Below are positions 41,261 to 50,942 of a stretch of 64,000 bases of DNA, in pieces. The translations under genes were made by a program, and so were the position numbers. Under the pieces are notes generated by a model, which saw only the letters and a program-made list of their open reading frames with translations, was not told where the DNA came from and did no database searches. Position 1 is the stretch's first letter, and the number at the start of each line of letters is the position of its first letter. The stretch is from Roseibium salinum (lineage in GTDB: Bacteria; Pseudomonadota; Alphaproteobacteria; Rhizobiales; Stappiaceae). Where the stretch lies: positions 558,001-622,000 of the forward strand of contig NZ_JAPEVI010000003.1 in assembly GCF_026240905.1 (NCBI RefSeq). The letters are read 5' to 3'.

Positions 41261-42649
41261 TCAGGATTTCGCCAGCTCGTCAAGCACCCGTGCCCAGGAA
41301 CGGATGCCCTTGTGGAAGCTGGTCAGATTGTATTTTTCGTTCGGCGAATGGATCTGGTCGTCGTCAAGGCCGAAGCCGATCAGCAGGGAGTCCATGCCCA
41401 GCATGCGCTTGAAATCGCCGACGATCGGGATGGATCCGCCCATGCCGATCAGGGCTGCTTCCTTGCCCCACTCGTCCTTGAGCGCCTGCCTTCCTTTTTC
41501 AAGGGCGGGCATGGCGAAGTCGAGCCGCAGGGCGGGACTGCCTTCCTTGGCTATGAATTCGACCGTGCAGTCCGCCGGAATTTTCGAGCGGACATAGGCG
41601 CGGAAGGCTTCCTGGATCTTGTCCGGGTCCTGGTCGCCGACGAGGCGGAAGGTGAACTTGGCGTGGGCCTCCGCAGGGATCACGGTTTTCGAACCGGCGC
41701 CCTGATAGCCACCCCACATGCCGTTCACCTCGACCGTCGGACGGGTCCACAGGTGCTCCAGCGGCTCGCGGCCTTTTTCGCCGCGCGGGTATTTCAGGCC
41801 GACGTCGCCCAGGAACTCCTCGATGGAAAACCCGAGCTCCTGCCACATCTCCTTGACGCTTTCCGGCACGTCGATGACGCCGTCATAGAACCCCGGCAGG
41901 GTGATCCTGCCGTTTTCGTCGTGGAGCCCGGCAATGATGTTGGCCACGATGTGGTTCGGGTTCTGCGCCGCCCCGCCATAGAGGCCGGAATGCAGATCGC
42001 GGTTGGCTGCCCTGACGATGATTTCGTCACCGACCATGCCACGCAGCATGACTGAGATCGCAGGCGTCTCGGCGTTCCACATGCTGGTGTCGCAAACCAG
42101 CGCAAGGTCGCAGGAGAGCTCGTCCCTGTTGGCTTCCAGGAAAGGATGGAGGGAAGGTGAACCGGATTCCTCCTCGCCCTCGAACAGGATCGTGACGTCG
42201 AGCGGCAGATCTCCCGTTTCCTCGATATACGCGCGCGCGGCTTCCACGAAGGTCATCAGCTGACCCTTGTCGTCGGCAGCCCCGCGGGCAACGATGATCT
42301 TGCTGCCGTCCGGCCTGGTCTCGATTACCGGCTCGAATGGGTCGCTTTTCCATAGGTTCAGGGGATCGACGGGCTGGACGTCGTAGTGGCCGTAGAAAAG
42401 CACGTGCGGGCCCGCCTTGCCCGACTTGCGGTGGCCGACGACCATCGGATGGCCCTTCGTGTCGCGCACAGATGCCTCGATGCCGATCCCGGTCAGCTCG
42501 GCTGCAAGCCATTCGGCGGCTTCCCGGCAAGGGGCGGCAAAGGCGGGATCGGTGGAAATGCTCCTGATCTTGAGAAGGTCGAACAGGCGGTCGAGGCTGG
42601 CGTCGAGATTGGCATCAATGCGTGCCAGGACCTTGTCGATGGAACTCAT
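41261..42649 (-). CDS. M20-family dipeptidase
   Basis: A 462-residue metallopeptidase. Metal and catalytic segments are visible: HVLFYGHYDVQPVDP near residue 82, RGAADDKGQLMTFVEA near 122, LFEGEEESGSPSL near 156, CDTSMWNAETPAI near 187, with a dimerisation domain (GVNGGYQG-like MWGGYQGAGSKTVIPAEAHAKFTFR) in the middle and final SIPIVGDFKRMLG. All expected zinc ligands are present. It cleaves dipeptides or related amides; substrate specificity unknown. Upstream gap of about 140 bases shows no gene. Confidence 0.92.
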   Translation of the reverse strand: MSSIDKVLARIDANLDASLDRLFDLLKIRSISTDPAFAAPCREAAEWLAAELTGIGIEASVRDTKGHPMVVGHRKSGKAGPHVLFYGHYDVQPVDPLNLWKSDPFEPVIETRPDGSKIIVARGAADDKGQLMTFVEAARAYIEETGDLPLDVTILFEGEEESGSPSLHPFLEANRDELSCDLALVCDTSMWNAETPAISVMLRGMVGDEIIVRAANRDLHSGLYGGAAQNPNHIVANIIAGLHDENGRITLPGFYDGVIDVPESVKEMWQELGFSIEEFLGDVGLKYPRGEKGREPLEHLWTRPTVEVNGMWGGYQGAGSKTVIPAEAHAKFTFRLVGDQDPDKIQEAFRAYVRSKIPADCTVEFIAKEGSPALRLDFAMPALEKGRQALKDEWGKEAALIGMGGSIPIVGDFKRMLGMDSLLIGFGLDDDQIHSPNEKYNLTSFHKGIRSWARVLDELAKS

Positions 42650-42788
42650 GACGGATCCTTGATTTTGCTGCGGTTTGGATAGGGCCGGACAGACTCAGGC
42701 CGTTGGAAGGCTCTAACAGGCCACAACAGGGGCATGAGCGCAAATGGATTATCCGCTCCGGCCCGAACGGCGGAGCCACCACCGCGCT

Positions 42789-44693
42789 TCACGCTGTCTG
42801 CCGATCCTCGCCGGGTAGATCGTCAGCAGGTTGGCGCGCGGGTTCGGTGGGCAGGCCGCCATCCCTCGACAGGTAAACCGTTGAGGAGGGATAGGCGAAG
42901 TCGGAGCCGTTGGCCTCGATAATGGCGCGGATATCAAAGAGCATCTCTTCCTGGATTTCCAGGAAGTCCGTGTAGGCGGACGCCACCACATAGGCATAGA
43001 CTTCGATGGTCACCGCGTAGTCGTCGAAGCCGATCAGGCGCACGCGCAGCGTCTCCGGCAGGATCTTCTGGTGCTGAGCCAGATAGTCATTGATGGCCGA
43101 CACGATCCGCTTCAGCGCGTCGGGACTGGTTTCATAGCGAAGCCCTAGCCGGTGGCGGAAATGAAACTGGTCCCGCTGGCTGTAGTTGATGATCTTGCGC
43201 TTGGCGAGATCCGCATTGGCGATGGTAATGACCGTCCGGTCGAGTGCGCGGATCCGCGTTGACCTGATGCCGATGGATTCGATGGTCCCGGACAGTTCGT
43301 CGAACTGGCAGAATTCGCCGACACGGACCATCCCGTCCGCATAGAGAATGATGCCGCCAATGAGGTTCTCGATCGTCGGCTGTGCCGCGAGTGCGATAGC
43401 CAGGCCGCCGACACCCAGCCCTGCGATGACCCCGTAAATCGGAATGCCGATCTGCGTTGCCCCGTAGCCGAGGACGACCAGTGCGATGGCGAGCGAAAAG
43501 ACGCGAAAGGCCGTACGCAGCAGGCTGGCATCCAGGCTCTTCCGGTTCGACCCCGGGCCGCGGATGAACCAGACGTAGAGCAGTTGCAGGAGTTGATAGA
43601 CTAGCCAGGCGGTTGCCGACCAGATCACCGCGGTCGTGATCGTTCCGAGCATCATCAGCACCTTGCCGGTGATATTGATCTGGTCTTCGCACAGGTAACG
43701 GAAGACGGCGGCGCTCAGGATCAGCAGCGCGGGATTGACGATTGCATGGACAATGCGGGTGCGTTCATTGACCGAGACGGCCCGCCACCTGCGCCAGCGA
43801 ATGTAGTAGCCGATGGTGACCGCGTACGCGGCAAGCAGGGCAAACAGGGCCAGCCACTGCCAGTAGGCCTGGTCCGCAAAATGGAAGTGGAGCCAGTCCG
43901 GACCGGCCTTGATGATGTCGTACCAGCGCGGGGCAATGAGATTGCCCGGCGTATAGACATAGTACTCGAACAGATCTTCGCCGCGGTCGCTGCGCAAGGG
44001 AAGCACGCGGACAACGGCATAGTCGTCCGGAATCCGGCTGATGGATTCCTTCGAGACAAGGTAGTGTCCTTTCAGTTCTCCGGTTTCCTGACGGAGGATG
44101 GTGATGCTTGTGCCGGGCAGGGTCCAGCGTTCGGGCAGTCCCGCTTCAGCACCCGGTGACAGGAAACTGCCGGCGGGCTGGCCCGGGATTTTGGCAAGGT
44201 CCGGCTCTGGAATGCGGTCGAGGATCTCCTGAAACTGTAGGGCCGTCTCGATGCCGGCCCTTTCGCGCGAGGTGACGGGGATTTCAGAAAGATCGAACGT
44301 CTGGGCCGCCTTTTCCAGGAGAGCCTTGATCAGCACCAGCTGCTTGTGCTGTTCCGGGCTCAGCAAGAGCCGGTTGCTGGCTTCGTAGTCCTGCCGCACG
44401 GCACGCCACAGGCTGTTGACCTCGCCCATGATGAACACGAAGCTTTCCAGCGTTGCGCGCGGGCTGGTGGTGTCGGGGGGAGAAATGGGGTTGTCGCGAA
44501 GGTAGAACCGGGCCCGTTCGGTCCACGCCTCCCGGTCTTCCTGAGAGGCCGGCGATGCGCCTTGATCCTGCGCGTAGGCCCCGGACGAGCCAAGGAGCAA
44601 AACGGTGCAGACCATAGCCTGGACCAGTTTTCCCATCAGCTTCAGGAGCCGTACGTGACCGATCGGCTGAGACCGGTTGCCAGTTGAAAACAT
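42789..44693 (-). CDS. Mechanosensitive ion channel (MscS family), large type with periplasmic domain
   Basis: A membrane protein of about 634 residues: signal peptide (VQAMVCTVLLLGSSGAYA), a long periplasmic helical region, several transmembrane helices from about residue 290, then the MscS core with the pore-lining Ala/Gly helix (IAGLGVGGLAIALAAQPTIENLIGGI), the beta domain (EFCQFDELSGTIESIGIRSTRIRALDRTVITIAN) and a cytoplasmic end. It opens under membrane tension. ATG 44693 is chosen as GGGAG lies just upstream; an ATG at 44705 precedes it in frame. It lies 78 bases after the CDF gene on the same strand. Confidence 0.9.
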   Translation of the reverse strand: MFSTGNRSQPIGHVRLLKLMGKLVQAMVCTVLLLGSSGAYAQDQGASPASQEDREAWTERARFYLRDNPISPPDTTSPRATLESFVFIMGEVNSLWRAVRQDYEASNRLLLSPEQHKQLVLIKALLEKAAQTFDLSEIPVTSRERAGIETALQFQEILDRIPEPDLAKIPGQPAGSFLSPGAEAGLPERWTLPGTSITILRQETGELKGHYLVSKESISRIPDDYAVVRVLPLRSDRGEDLFEYYVYTPGNLIAPRWYDIIKAGPDWLHFHFADQAYWQWLALFALLAAYAVTIGYYIRWRRWRAVSVNERTRIVHAIVNPALLILSAAVFRYLCEDQINITGKVLMMLGTITTAVIWSATAWLVYQLLQLLYVWFIRGPGSNRKSLDASLLRTAFRVFSLAIALVVLGYGATQIGIPIYGVIAGLGVGGLAIALAAQPTIENLIGGIILYADGMVRVGEFCQFDELSGTIESIGIRSTRIRALDRTVITIANADLAKRKIINYSQRDQFHFRHRLGLRYETSPDALKRIVSAINDYLAQHQKILPETLRVRLIGFDDYAVTIEVYAYVVASAYTDFLEIQEEMLFDIRAIIEANGSDFAYPSSTVYLSRDGGLPTEPARQPADDLPGEDRQTA

Positions 44694-44771
44694 GTTGACT
44701 CCCATCGAGCTTTGCGACCCTGCAACAATAGCGGGAAGGAGTAACCAGCCTCTTATCGCCAGCAGAGATTG

Positions 44772-45731
44772 CTATTGCGGGAGTTTTGCTTGCTCTTTGG
44801 CGAGGCGGCCGCTGGCGGTGACGATGACTTCGACGCGCGTCGACCCGAGTAACCGGTCAAGACGCTCCGTAAGTTCGTCGCGGTAGGCGTCGATGTCCGC
44901 TGCCTCGACCGGAGCCTGCGGATCCAGATAGATCGCGGCATAATGCATGCGCCCGGCCTGCAGCACGGCGGCCCGGTGAAACCTGTAGCCCTTTTCCCGG
45001 GCAAGATCGCGGGCGGTGCGGGCGACCTTGGCATAGGTGCCGCCGGGCGCGCTGACGCCGGCGAGATCGGCCAGCGTCGTGCGGAAGGCGGCGAGCGGCT
45101 GCCAGATGATCGCCAGGATAAGAAGCAGAACGATGACGGCATCGCCGATCGGCACATAGGGGCCGAGGATGGTGCCTTCCAGGAAGGGCAGGGACAATAG
45201 CGCCGCACCTGAGCCGACGCTCAAAGCCCCGTCGATGAGGGCTGCGCGGGCTTCGGTCTTCAGGAGTGCGCTGCGTTTGCCGGTTTTCCGGTAGGCACGG
45301 TGATAGTTGACCGCAAGGCTCAGGCAGATGGCAATGATGATGAGCGCATAGACGGCGATCGGACCGAATTTGAGCTCGGGAACCTCACCGCCTGCAAAAA
45401 AGGTCCAGATTTTCGAGCCTGAAACGACGGCGGCAAAAACCAGGACGCCAATCAGGATGAGGCTGCGGAAGGTGACGTAGAGTACTTCATCGAAGTCATA
45501 GCCCCACGGGCGGCTGCGCGTCGGCGGGAGGCCGACGCGGGTGCCGATGCGGGCAGCGGCAATTGCCGAGATGAAGTTGACCGCAGAATAGAGCCCGTCG
45601 ACGAGCATTGCATCGGAGCGCGACAGCCATGCCGTCAGAAGACCGGCAAGGGCCATGAACAGATTTGCCCATTTGCCGGTCTTGAGCGCACTGCGCTCGA
45701 CCTCCAAGTTTGTTTTCGCTTGCGCCGGCAT
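44772..45731 (-). CDS. Cation diffusion facilitator (CDF) family protein, divergent branch
   Basis: A 319-residue protein with about six transmembrane helices (NLFMALAGLLTAWLS, SLILIGVLVFAAVVSGS, VYALIIIAICLSLAV and others) and a C-terminal cytoplasmic domain with YFHRAAVLQAGR-like and EVIVTASGRLAKE. The usual four metal ligands of the Zn site are not seen as D-x3-D / H-x3-D: helix 2 reads LVDGLYSAVN and helix 5 LIDGALSVGS. This matches a divergent subgroup of CDF proteins, so transport of Zn is not assured. Starts seven bases after the HerA-like gene's end. Confidence 0.85.
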   Translation of the reverse strand: MPAQAKTNLEVERSALKTGKWANLFMALAGLLTAWLSRSDAMLVDGLYSAVNFISAIAAARIGTRVGLPPTRSRPWGYDFDEVLYVTFRSLILIGVLVFAAVVSGSKIWTFFAGGEVPELKFGPIAVYALIIIAICLSLAVNYHRAYRKTGKRSALLKTEARAALIDGALSVGSGAALLSLPFLEGTILGPYVPIGDAVIVLLLILAIIWQPLAAFRTTLADLAGVSAPGGTYAKVARTARDLAREKGYRFHRAAVLQAGRMHYAAIYLDPQAPVEAADIDAYRDELTERLDRLLGSTRVEVIVTASGRLAKEQAKLPQ

Positions 45732-45738
45732 GACAGGA

Positions 45739-47298
45739 TCAGTTGCCGCGTTTGAGGGAGCCAAGTAGGCCGCGCACCAGCGCCCGCCCAAGGGAAGTTC
45801 CAAGACTTCTGGCGGCGGACTTGAGTCCGGCTTCCAGGACCGTGTCCCGCTGGCTGCGGCGGCCGGTCCGGCGTTCGATGCTTTCCCGGCGCGGACGGTC
45901 GTCCCGTCCGAAATCCGGCAACTGAAAGCCGGACCGGGACCGGCGCGGCTCCGTTTCCTCGCGCGGTCCGGCTGCTTCCTTGTCGCGGCGACGCTGCTCC
46001 TGGCGTTGTGTTTCCTCGGCGCGGCCCTTAAGGACCTCGTAGGCGGACAAGCGGTCCTTGAGCCTGTCATAGGCCCCGAAGACCGGACTTGAGTGGATGG
46101 CCGTGCGCCGTTCTGCATCCGTTGCGGGGCCCAGCCGGGAACTGGGCGGGCGGATCAGCGTGCGCTGAACGATCGAGGGGATGCCCTTTCCCTCCAGCGT
46201 GGAGACCAGGGCCTCGCCGACACCCAGTTCGGTGATAACACGCTCCGTGTCGAGTTCCGGGTTCGGGCGGAACGTCTGGGCGGCGGCGCGGACGGCTTTC
46301 TGGTCACGGGGCGTAAAGGCGCGCAAGGCGTGCTGAATGCGATTGCCGAGCTGCGACAGAATGGTTTCCGGCACATCGAGGGGGTTCTGGGTGACGAAAT
46401 AGACGCCCACTCCCTTGGAGCGGATCAGGCGCACGACCTGTTCGACTTTCGCAATCAGTGCTTTCGGTGCGTCGGTGAAGAGGAGATGCGCCTCGTCGAA
46501 AAAGAACACCAGCTTCGGTTTCTCCGGATCGCCGATTTCAGGCAGTTCCTCAAAGAGCTCCGACAGCAGCCAGAGCAGAAACACTGCATAGAGCCTCGGC
46601 GACGTCATCAGCTTGTCGGCAGCCAGAATGTTGACGATGCCGCGGCCGTCCGGCGCGCTGCGGATGAAGTCGCGAATGTCGAGCGCAGGCTCGCCGAAAA
46701 AGTGTTCGCCACCCTGGCGCTCCAGCACCAGAAGCCGGCGCTGGATCGCGCCGATCGAGGCTTTGGAGACATTGCCGTAGTGCGTGGAGAGTTCGGACGC
46801 GCGCTCGGCCACATGGGCAAGCATGGCGCGCAGGTCCTTCAGATCCAGAAGCAGAAGGCCCTCGTCATCCGCCAGCTCGAACAGAACGTTGAGAACACCT
46901 TCCTGCGTGTCATTGAGTTCCAGGATCCGGGCCAGCAGCAACGGACCGATTTCGGATACCGTGGTACGGATCGGGTGGCCCTGTTCGCCGAAAAGATCCC
47001 AGAAGACCGCAGGCGCCGCCTCGTATCGATAGGTCTTTTCCAGGCCGACATCCCTGGCGCGTTTTTCCAGGAAGTCCCGGGACACGCCTTCGGCGGCAAG
47101 GCCTGAAAGGTCACCCTTGATGTCGGCGCAGAAGACCGGGACACCTGCCCTGGAAAACCCTTCGGCGAGGATTTGCAGGGATACCGTTTTGCCTGTACCG
47201 GTTGCCCCGGCAATGAGGCCATGGCGGTTGGCCAGTTTGAGGGCCAGGGTTTCATCCCTTGTGCTTGCCCCGATGAAGATGCTGTCGTTTGTCGTCAC
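45739..47298 (-). CDS. HerA-like ATPase (DUF853 family)
   Basis: A 519-residue P-loop ATPase. GTG start at 47298 with GGGA upstream gives [20 protein letters not shown]; Walker [11 protein letters not shown] near residue 30, Walker [13 protein letters not shown] near 263, and an arginine finger-like [15 protein letters not shown]. The C-terminus (last 100 residues) is Arg/Glu-rich and unstructured, ending in a short hydrophobic tail. HerA-like DUF853 proteins are predicted DNA-translocating ATPases; the partner nuclease typical of HerA-NurA is not here. The CDF gene follows it closely. Confidence 0.9.
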   Translation of the reverse strand: MTTNDSIFIGASTRDETLALKLANRHGLIAGATGTGKTVSLQILAEGFSRAGVPVFCADIKGDLSGLAAEGVSRDFLEKRARDVGLEKTYRYEAAPAVFWDLFGEQGHPIRTTVSEIGPLLLARILELNDTQEGVLNVLFELADDEGLLLLDLKDLRAMLAHVAERASELSTHYGNVSKASIGAIQRRLLVLERQGGEHFFGEPALDIRDFIRSAPDGRGIVNILAADKLMTSPRLYAVFLLWLLSELFEELPEIGDPEKPKLVFFFDEAHLLFTDAPKALIAKVEQVVRLIRSKGVGVYFVTQNPLDVPETILSQLGNRIQHALRAFTPRDQKAVRAAAQTFRPNPELDTERVITELGVGEALVSTLEGKGIPSIVQRTLIRPPSSRLGPATDAERRTAIHSSPVFGAYDRLKDRLSAYEVLKGRAEETQRQEQRRRDKEAAGPREETEPRRSRSGFQLPDFGRDDRPRRESIERRTGRRSQRDTVLEAGLKSAARSLGTSLGRALVRGLLGSLKRGN

Positions 47299-47623
47299 GT
47301 TTTTCCCGAAACCCTTCGAATCCAATAGTTTCGGGCAGACTACCCCAGCCCTGTCAAAAATGCGCGTCCGTGATGTGACGAAAGTTCGATCGGGCCTGCC
47401 TTCGGACGGTTCGCTTGCCCGGCCGTGCGAGTGACATCGCTTTTGTCGCCGAGCAAGCAAGAACGGCGGGCTGTTCAGGGAAGCTTGGCTGGCGTCAGTA
47501 TTGCTGATCGGCCATACCGCCACGCCACGCGCAGCCGGACTGGCGATGCAATCGACATGAGGAGATGAGGCGCACCGGGGGCGCGCCTTTCTCAAGAGCT
47601 GTCTACCGGCGGGTCTTTGCGCG
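47299..47623. other. Gap between LuxR stop and HerA-like start, no gene seen
   Basis: This 325-base gap should hold the HerA-like gene's promoter. Near 47568-47587 an imperfect hairpin (AGGCGC...GCGCCT) could end LuxR transcription, but no T run follows on the relevant strand. Nothing else is recognised. Confidence 0.45.
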
Positions 47624-48325
47624 TCAGACGCTGATCTGGCCGTAACGCAGAGCTTCCACGACCGTGTGGGTCTTGTTGGAAGCATTCAGTTTGACGCTGG
47701 CATTCTGCAGGTGCGCGTGGACGGTCCGCTGGGAGATGTCGAGCACATCCGCGATTTCGCCGGCGGTCTTGCCGAACGCGGTCAGTTCCAGAACCCTGCG
47801 CTCACGGGTCGACAGGGCGCCCGGGCGCTGGCCGGAGATGACGCCGAGCTCGCGCAGGCGCGAGAAGGCTGCGGCCGACAGGGCTTCCAGGTTGGAAAGG
47901 TCGTACTTGTTGACCTGCAGCGACGGGCCGCTTGCGAACACGAAAGCCTGGAACGGATAGAGCTCGGTCACCGGCACAACCACGATCTGGCTGCCTTCGC
48001 CCGCGGAGGCGAGAAGGTCGGAGTGTTCCATATCACCGGCGGTTATCGTCCAGACGCGAGCCCGGTTGGACCCCAGACCCAGCATCAGGGCGCTGTCGTT
48101 TGCCGAAAGCGAGGTGCTTTCAATACCGTCATTGCGCTGGTCGGGCCAACGGAACCGCTGAACGAGATTGTCGATCGGCCGGTTGGGCATCGGCATTCCG
48201 GTGATGAGGATATGCGTTGCCCCCATGCGCCGGAGATTGGATTCCAGAATGTCGAGGACATGGTGGGCGGCGTTCGCTTCCGAGATCGCTCTCAGTTTGC
48301 TTTTCAGTTCTGTTTGATCAAGCAT
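47624..48325 (-). CDS. LuxR-type transcriptional regulator without adjacent luxI (LuxR solo)
   Basis: A 233-residue regulator with an N-terminal autoinducer-binding-like fold (about residues 20-160: [32 protein letters not shown], and [13 protein letters not shown]) and a C-terminal LuxR HTH ([45 protein letters not shown]). Two of the residues usually contacting acyl-homoserine lactones (Trp in the W-x-x-Q-x pattern, Asp) appear to be present but I cannot judge ligand binding. ATG 48325 has AAGG upstream. No autoinducer synthase is in the window. Confidence 0.88.
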   Translation of the reverse strand: MLDQTELKSKLRAISEANAAHHVLDILESNLRRMGATHILITGMPMPNRPIDNLVQRFRWPDQRNDGIESTSLSANDSALMLGLGSNRARVWTITAGDMEHSDLLASAGEGSQIVVVPVTELYPFQAFVFASGPSLQVNKYDLSNLEALSAAAFSRLRELGVISGQRPGALSTRERRVLELTAFGKTAGEIADVLDISQRTVHAHLQNASVKLNASNKTHTVVEALRYGQISV

Positions 48326-48938
48326 CGTGCACATCCTTCGCGGCCGGTGGGCCGCTATTTGCGGACGCTTCGGCTTTGCCGGTAAGGGTCCGCTGATGGG
48401 TTAATCACGTGTCCTGTCGACCTTTTCAGGTGACCTGGACCCGACTGCCGCGCATTTGTTATGAGGGTAGAAATTCCCATGCGTCAGCATGCTTCACGCT
48501 ACAATACAATTGATGATCGTACCAATAGGGAAAAGTAGCTAATTTGGCTTAATACGCCAAAAATTTGACAGTTTCAGGTTCCGCCGGGCAAAATCTGCGG
48601 CCTTTCTACACGGGCGTCGTCATGGGATAATGAAGAACAGCGGGCGGTTTTTGGAAACGAATATTATTTTACTTGTCTAATTAATTTGCATGCCGCCGAA
48701 CCGGTGCGCGCGGCGGCCAAGACCGGTCGGACAGACAATACGGCGCCGGCCCGTTCGCGCTATAAGGAAGGCTTGGCTTACCCTTTCTGCTGAGTTGCAA
48801 AGCTTTGCGGGCTGGGACTAAAACGGGCCTGAGGCGTGGATCAGCCTGTTTTCGCGCGCGCAAGCGAAGACGGAGAAAATAGCTTGATCTCAATGTGTTA
48901 GAGCAGAAGTCTCAACAGACTTCAGGGAGAGTGCTGCA
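48326..48938. other. Long intergenic region upstream of mutA
   Basis: About 610 bases with AT-rich stretches and no credible gene. A sigma-70-like pair is TTGACA at 48565-48570 and CAAAAT at 48589-48594 with an 18-base spacer, oriented toward mutA; TTGGC and GCCAA pair around TTAATAC at 48543-48559. These are candidates only. Confidence 0.4.
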
Positions 48939-50942
48939 ATGCCGCTCAGCTTTACCGGACCCGACAGTTTCTATTCCGCCGGCGAAGACGCGTGGTGGGC
49001 AGCGGTGGATCAGGCCCTCAAGGGCGCGCCGCGGCAGAAACTGTTCGGCCTGACCGACGACGGTTTGCAGATCGCGCCGCTTTATGCGCGCCGTTCCGAT
49101 ACGCCGGCAAGGGCGCTGCGAACGGCCGAAGAGGGCTGGTCGGTCGTGCAGCGGATCGACATTCCGGATCCGAGCCACGCGAATGCACAGATCCTGGAAG
49201 ACCTGGAAGGCGGTGCCAGCGGCCTGGAGCTGGTCTTTTCGGATGCACCGACTGCCGGTGACGGCGGCATTCGGGTCGCGGACCTTTCCGGGATGGAGAC
49301 CCTGTTGCAGGGTGTTAAACCGGACCTCATCGATATTCGCCTCGAAGCAGGGCGCGGCGCTCCGGAAAAGCTCGCCTTGATGCTGGCACTTCTGGAAAAG
49401 AGAAAACTCGACCCGGCCTCGGTGAAGATCTCGGCCGGATTTGATCCTTTCGCCCTGATGGCGGAAGAGGGCATGGTGCCGGCCGGCATGGAAGAGACCG
49501 GCCGCCTGATCCGCGACATGGTCCAATCCGCCCATGATCTCGGCAGTCTGGCACGCGTGGTCAAGGCAGACGGTCAGCTGTGGCACGACGCCGGGGCAAC
49601 GCCTGCCCAGGAACTGGCGCTGGTGCTTGCGTCCGGCGCTGCCTATCTGCGTGTTCTCGAGGAAACGAAGCTCCAGCCCGCGGAGTGGGCGGACCGGATT
49701 TCCATGAGCGTTGTCGCGAATGCGGACCAGTTCGGTTCCATCGCCAAGGCACGGGCGATCCGGGCCCTTTGGTCTTGCGTTCTGGAAGGTGCCGGGTTGC
49801 CGCAGGCGCGCATGGCACTGCATATGAACACGTCGTTCCGGATGCTCACGGCCCGCGATCCATGGGTCAACCTGTTGCGCAACACCGTGGCTGTGTTTGC
49901 GGCCGGCATTGGCGGTGCCGATAGCGTCCTGGTCCTGCCGCACACGCTCGGCGTCGGTTTGCCGGACGGCTTCGCGCGCGGGCTTGCGCGCAATACCCAG
50001 TCGATCCTGCTGGAGGAGAGCAACCTGGCCAGAGTGATCGATCCGGCCGCGGGTTCCGGAGCGATTGAAGACAGGACTGAAAAACTCTGCTCGGCCGCCT
50101 GGGAGCTCTTTCAGGAGATTGAAGCGGCGGGCGGCCTCTTTGGCGCGCTGGGGCAGGGGCTGGTTCAGGAGCGCATCGGCGAGGCCCGGACCGAGCTGGA
50201 CGGAAAGATCGCGCGCAGAAAGCGGCCCATCACCGGGGTGAGCGAGTTCCCGGACCTGTCGGAAAAGAAAGTCAGCCTGCTGCAGGCCGCAAAAGAGGGC
50301 GGGGACGCTCCACACGATGCTCGAGCGTTGGATCTGCCGGAGGCCGGTAGCGGAGAATGGTTTTCGGCTCTGCGTCGACTGGCCCTGGAGGGCCGGCCTT
50401 TGCCGGCCTCGAAGCAGCCCTCCGAAAGCCGGACTGTTCCTGCTCTCAAGCGCAAGCGCATGGCAGAGCCTTTCGAGGACCTACGCTCTGCTGCCGACGA
50501 ATTCGAAAACCGGACCGGGGCTGCGCCCAGGGTCTTTCTTGCCAGCCTCGGTGCGCTGGCGCAGTTCACGGCGCGGGCGACATGGACGGCAAACGCCTTT
50601 GCCGCGGGGGACATACACCCCGTGGGGCCGGCGGTTTACGGGTCCCTCGACGAGTTGGTCGCCGCGTTCAAGGAGAGCGGCGCTTCGCTCGCCTGTCTGG
50701 TGTCCTCCGACGAAGTTTACGAGCGCGAAGCAGAAGCGGCCGCGCGGGCACTCAAGCAGGCAGGCGCGGTTTCTCTTTATCTTGCCGGGAAGCCGGGAGC
50801 GCGCGAGACAAGTTATACTGCGGCCGGTATCGACACGTTCCTTTATGCCGGCTGCGATCTGCTCGCGCTCCTGCGTGAGGCGCATGCGCTGCTGGAGCGG
50901 GCGCGCGACGGCGGACAGTCAGACCTGGAGATCCAGAAATGA
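48939..50942 (+). CDS. mutA: Methylmalonyl-CoA mutase small (beta) subunit MutA
   Basis: A 667-residue subunit of adenosylcobalamin-dependent methylmalonyl-CoA mutase. The TIM-barrel domain is recognisable ([76 protein letters not shown]). The C-terminal Rossmann domain lacks the B12 ligand motif DxHxxG, as expected for the non-catalytic subunit. ATG follows AGGGAG. Its stop overlaps the mutB start by four bases (50939-50942), ensuring equal production of the two chains. Confidence 0.95.
   Translation: MPLSFTGPDSFYSAGEDAWWAAVDQALKGAPRQKLFGLTDDGLQIAPLYARRSDTPARALRTAEEGWSVVQRIDIPDPSHANAQILEDLEGGASGLELVFSDAPTAGDGGIRVADLSGMETLLQGVKPDLIDIRLEAGRGAPEKLALMLALLEKRKLDPASVKISAGFDPFALMAEEGMVPAGMEETGRLIRDMVQSAHDLGSLARVVKADGQLWHDAGATPAQELALVLASGAAYLRVLEETKLQPAEWADRISMSVVANADQFGSIAKARAIRALWSCVLEGAGLPQARMALHMNTSFRMLTARDPWVNLLRNTVAVFAAGIGGADSVLVLPHTLGVGLPDGFARGLARNTQSILLEESNLARVIDPAAGSGAIEDRTEKLCSAAWELFQEIEAAGGLFGALGQGLVQERIGEARTELDGKIARRKRPITGVSEFPDLSEKKVSLLQAAKEGGDAPHDARALDLPEAGSGEWFSALRRLALEGRPLPASKQPSESRTVPALKRKRMAEPFEDLRSAADEFENRTGAAPRVFLASLGALAQFTARATWTANAFAAGDIHPVGPAVYGSLDELVAAFKESGASLACLVSSDEVYEREAEAAARALKQAGAVSLYLAGKPGARETSYTAAGIDTFLYAGCDLLALLREAHALLERARDGGQSDLEIQK

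Noticed and set aside
47624..48325. LuxR gene as part of a complete quorum-sensing pair
   Set aside because: No luxI-type synthase is adjacent or elsewhere in the window.
48681..48893. A 70-codon minus-strand frame upstream of mutA
   Set aside because: No ribosome-binding site and no recognisable features; lies in an AT-rich promoter-like region.
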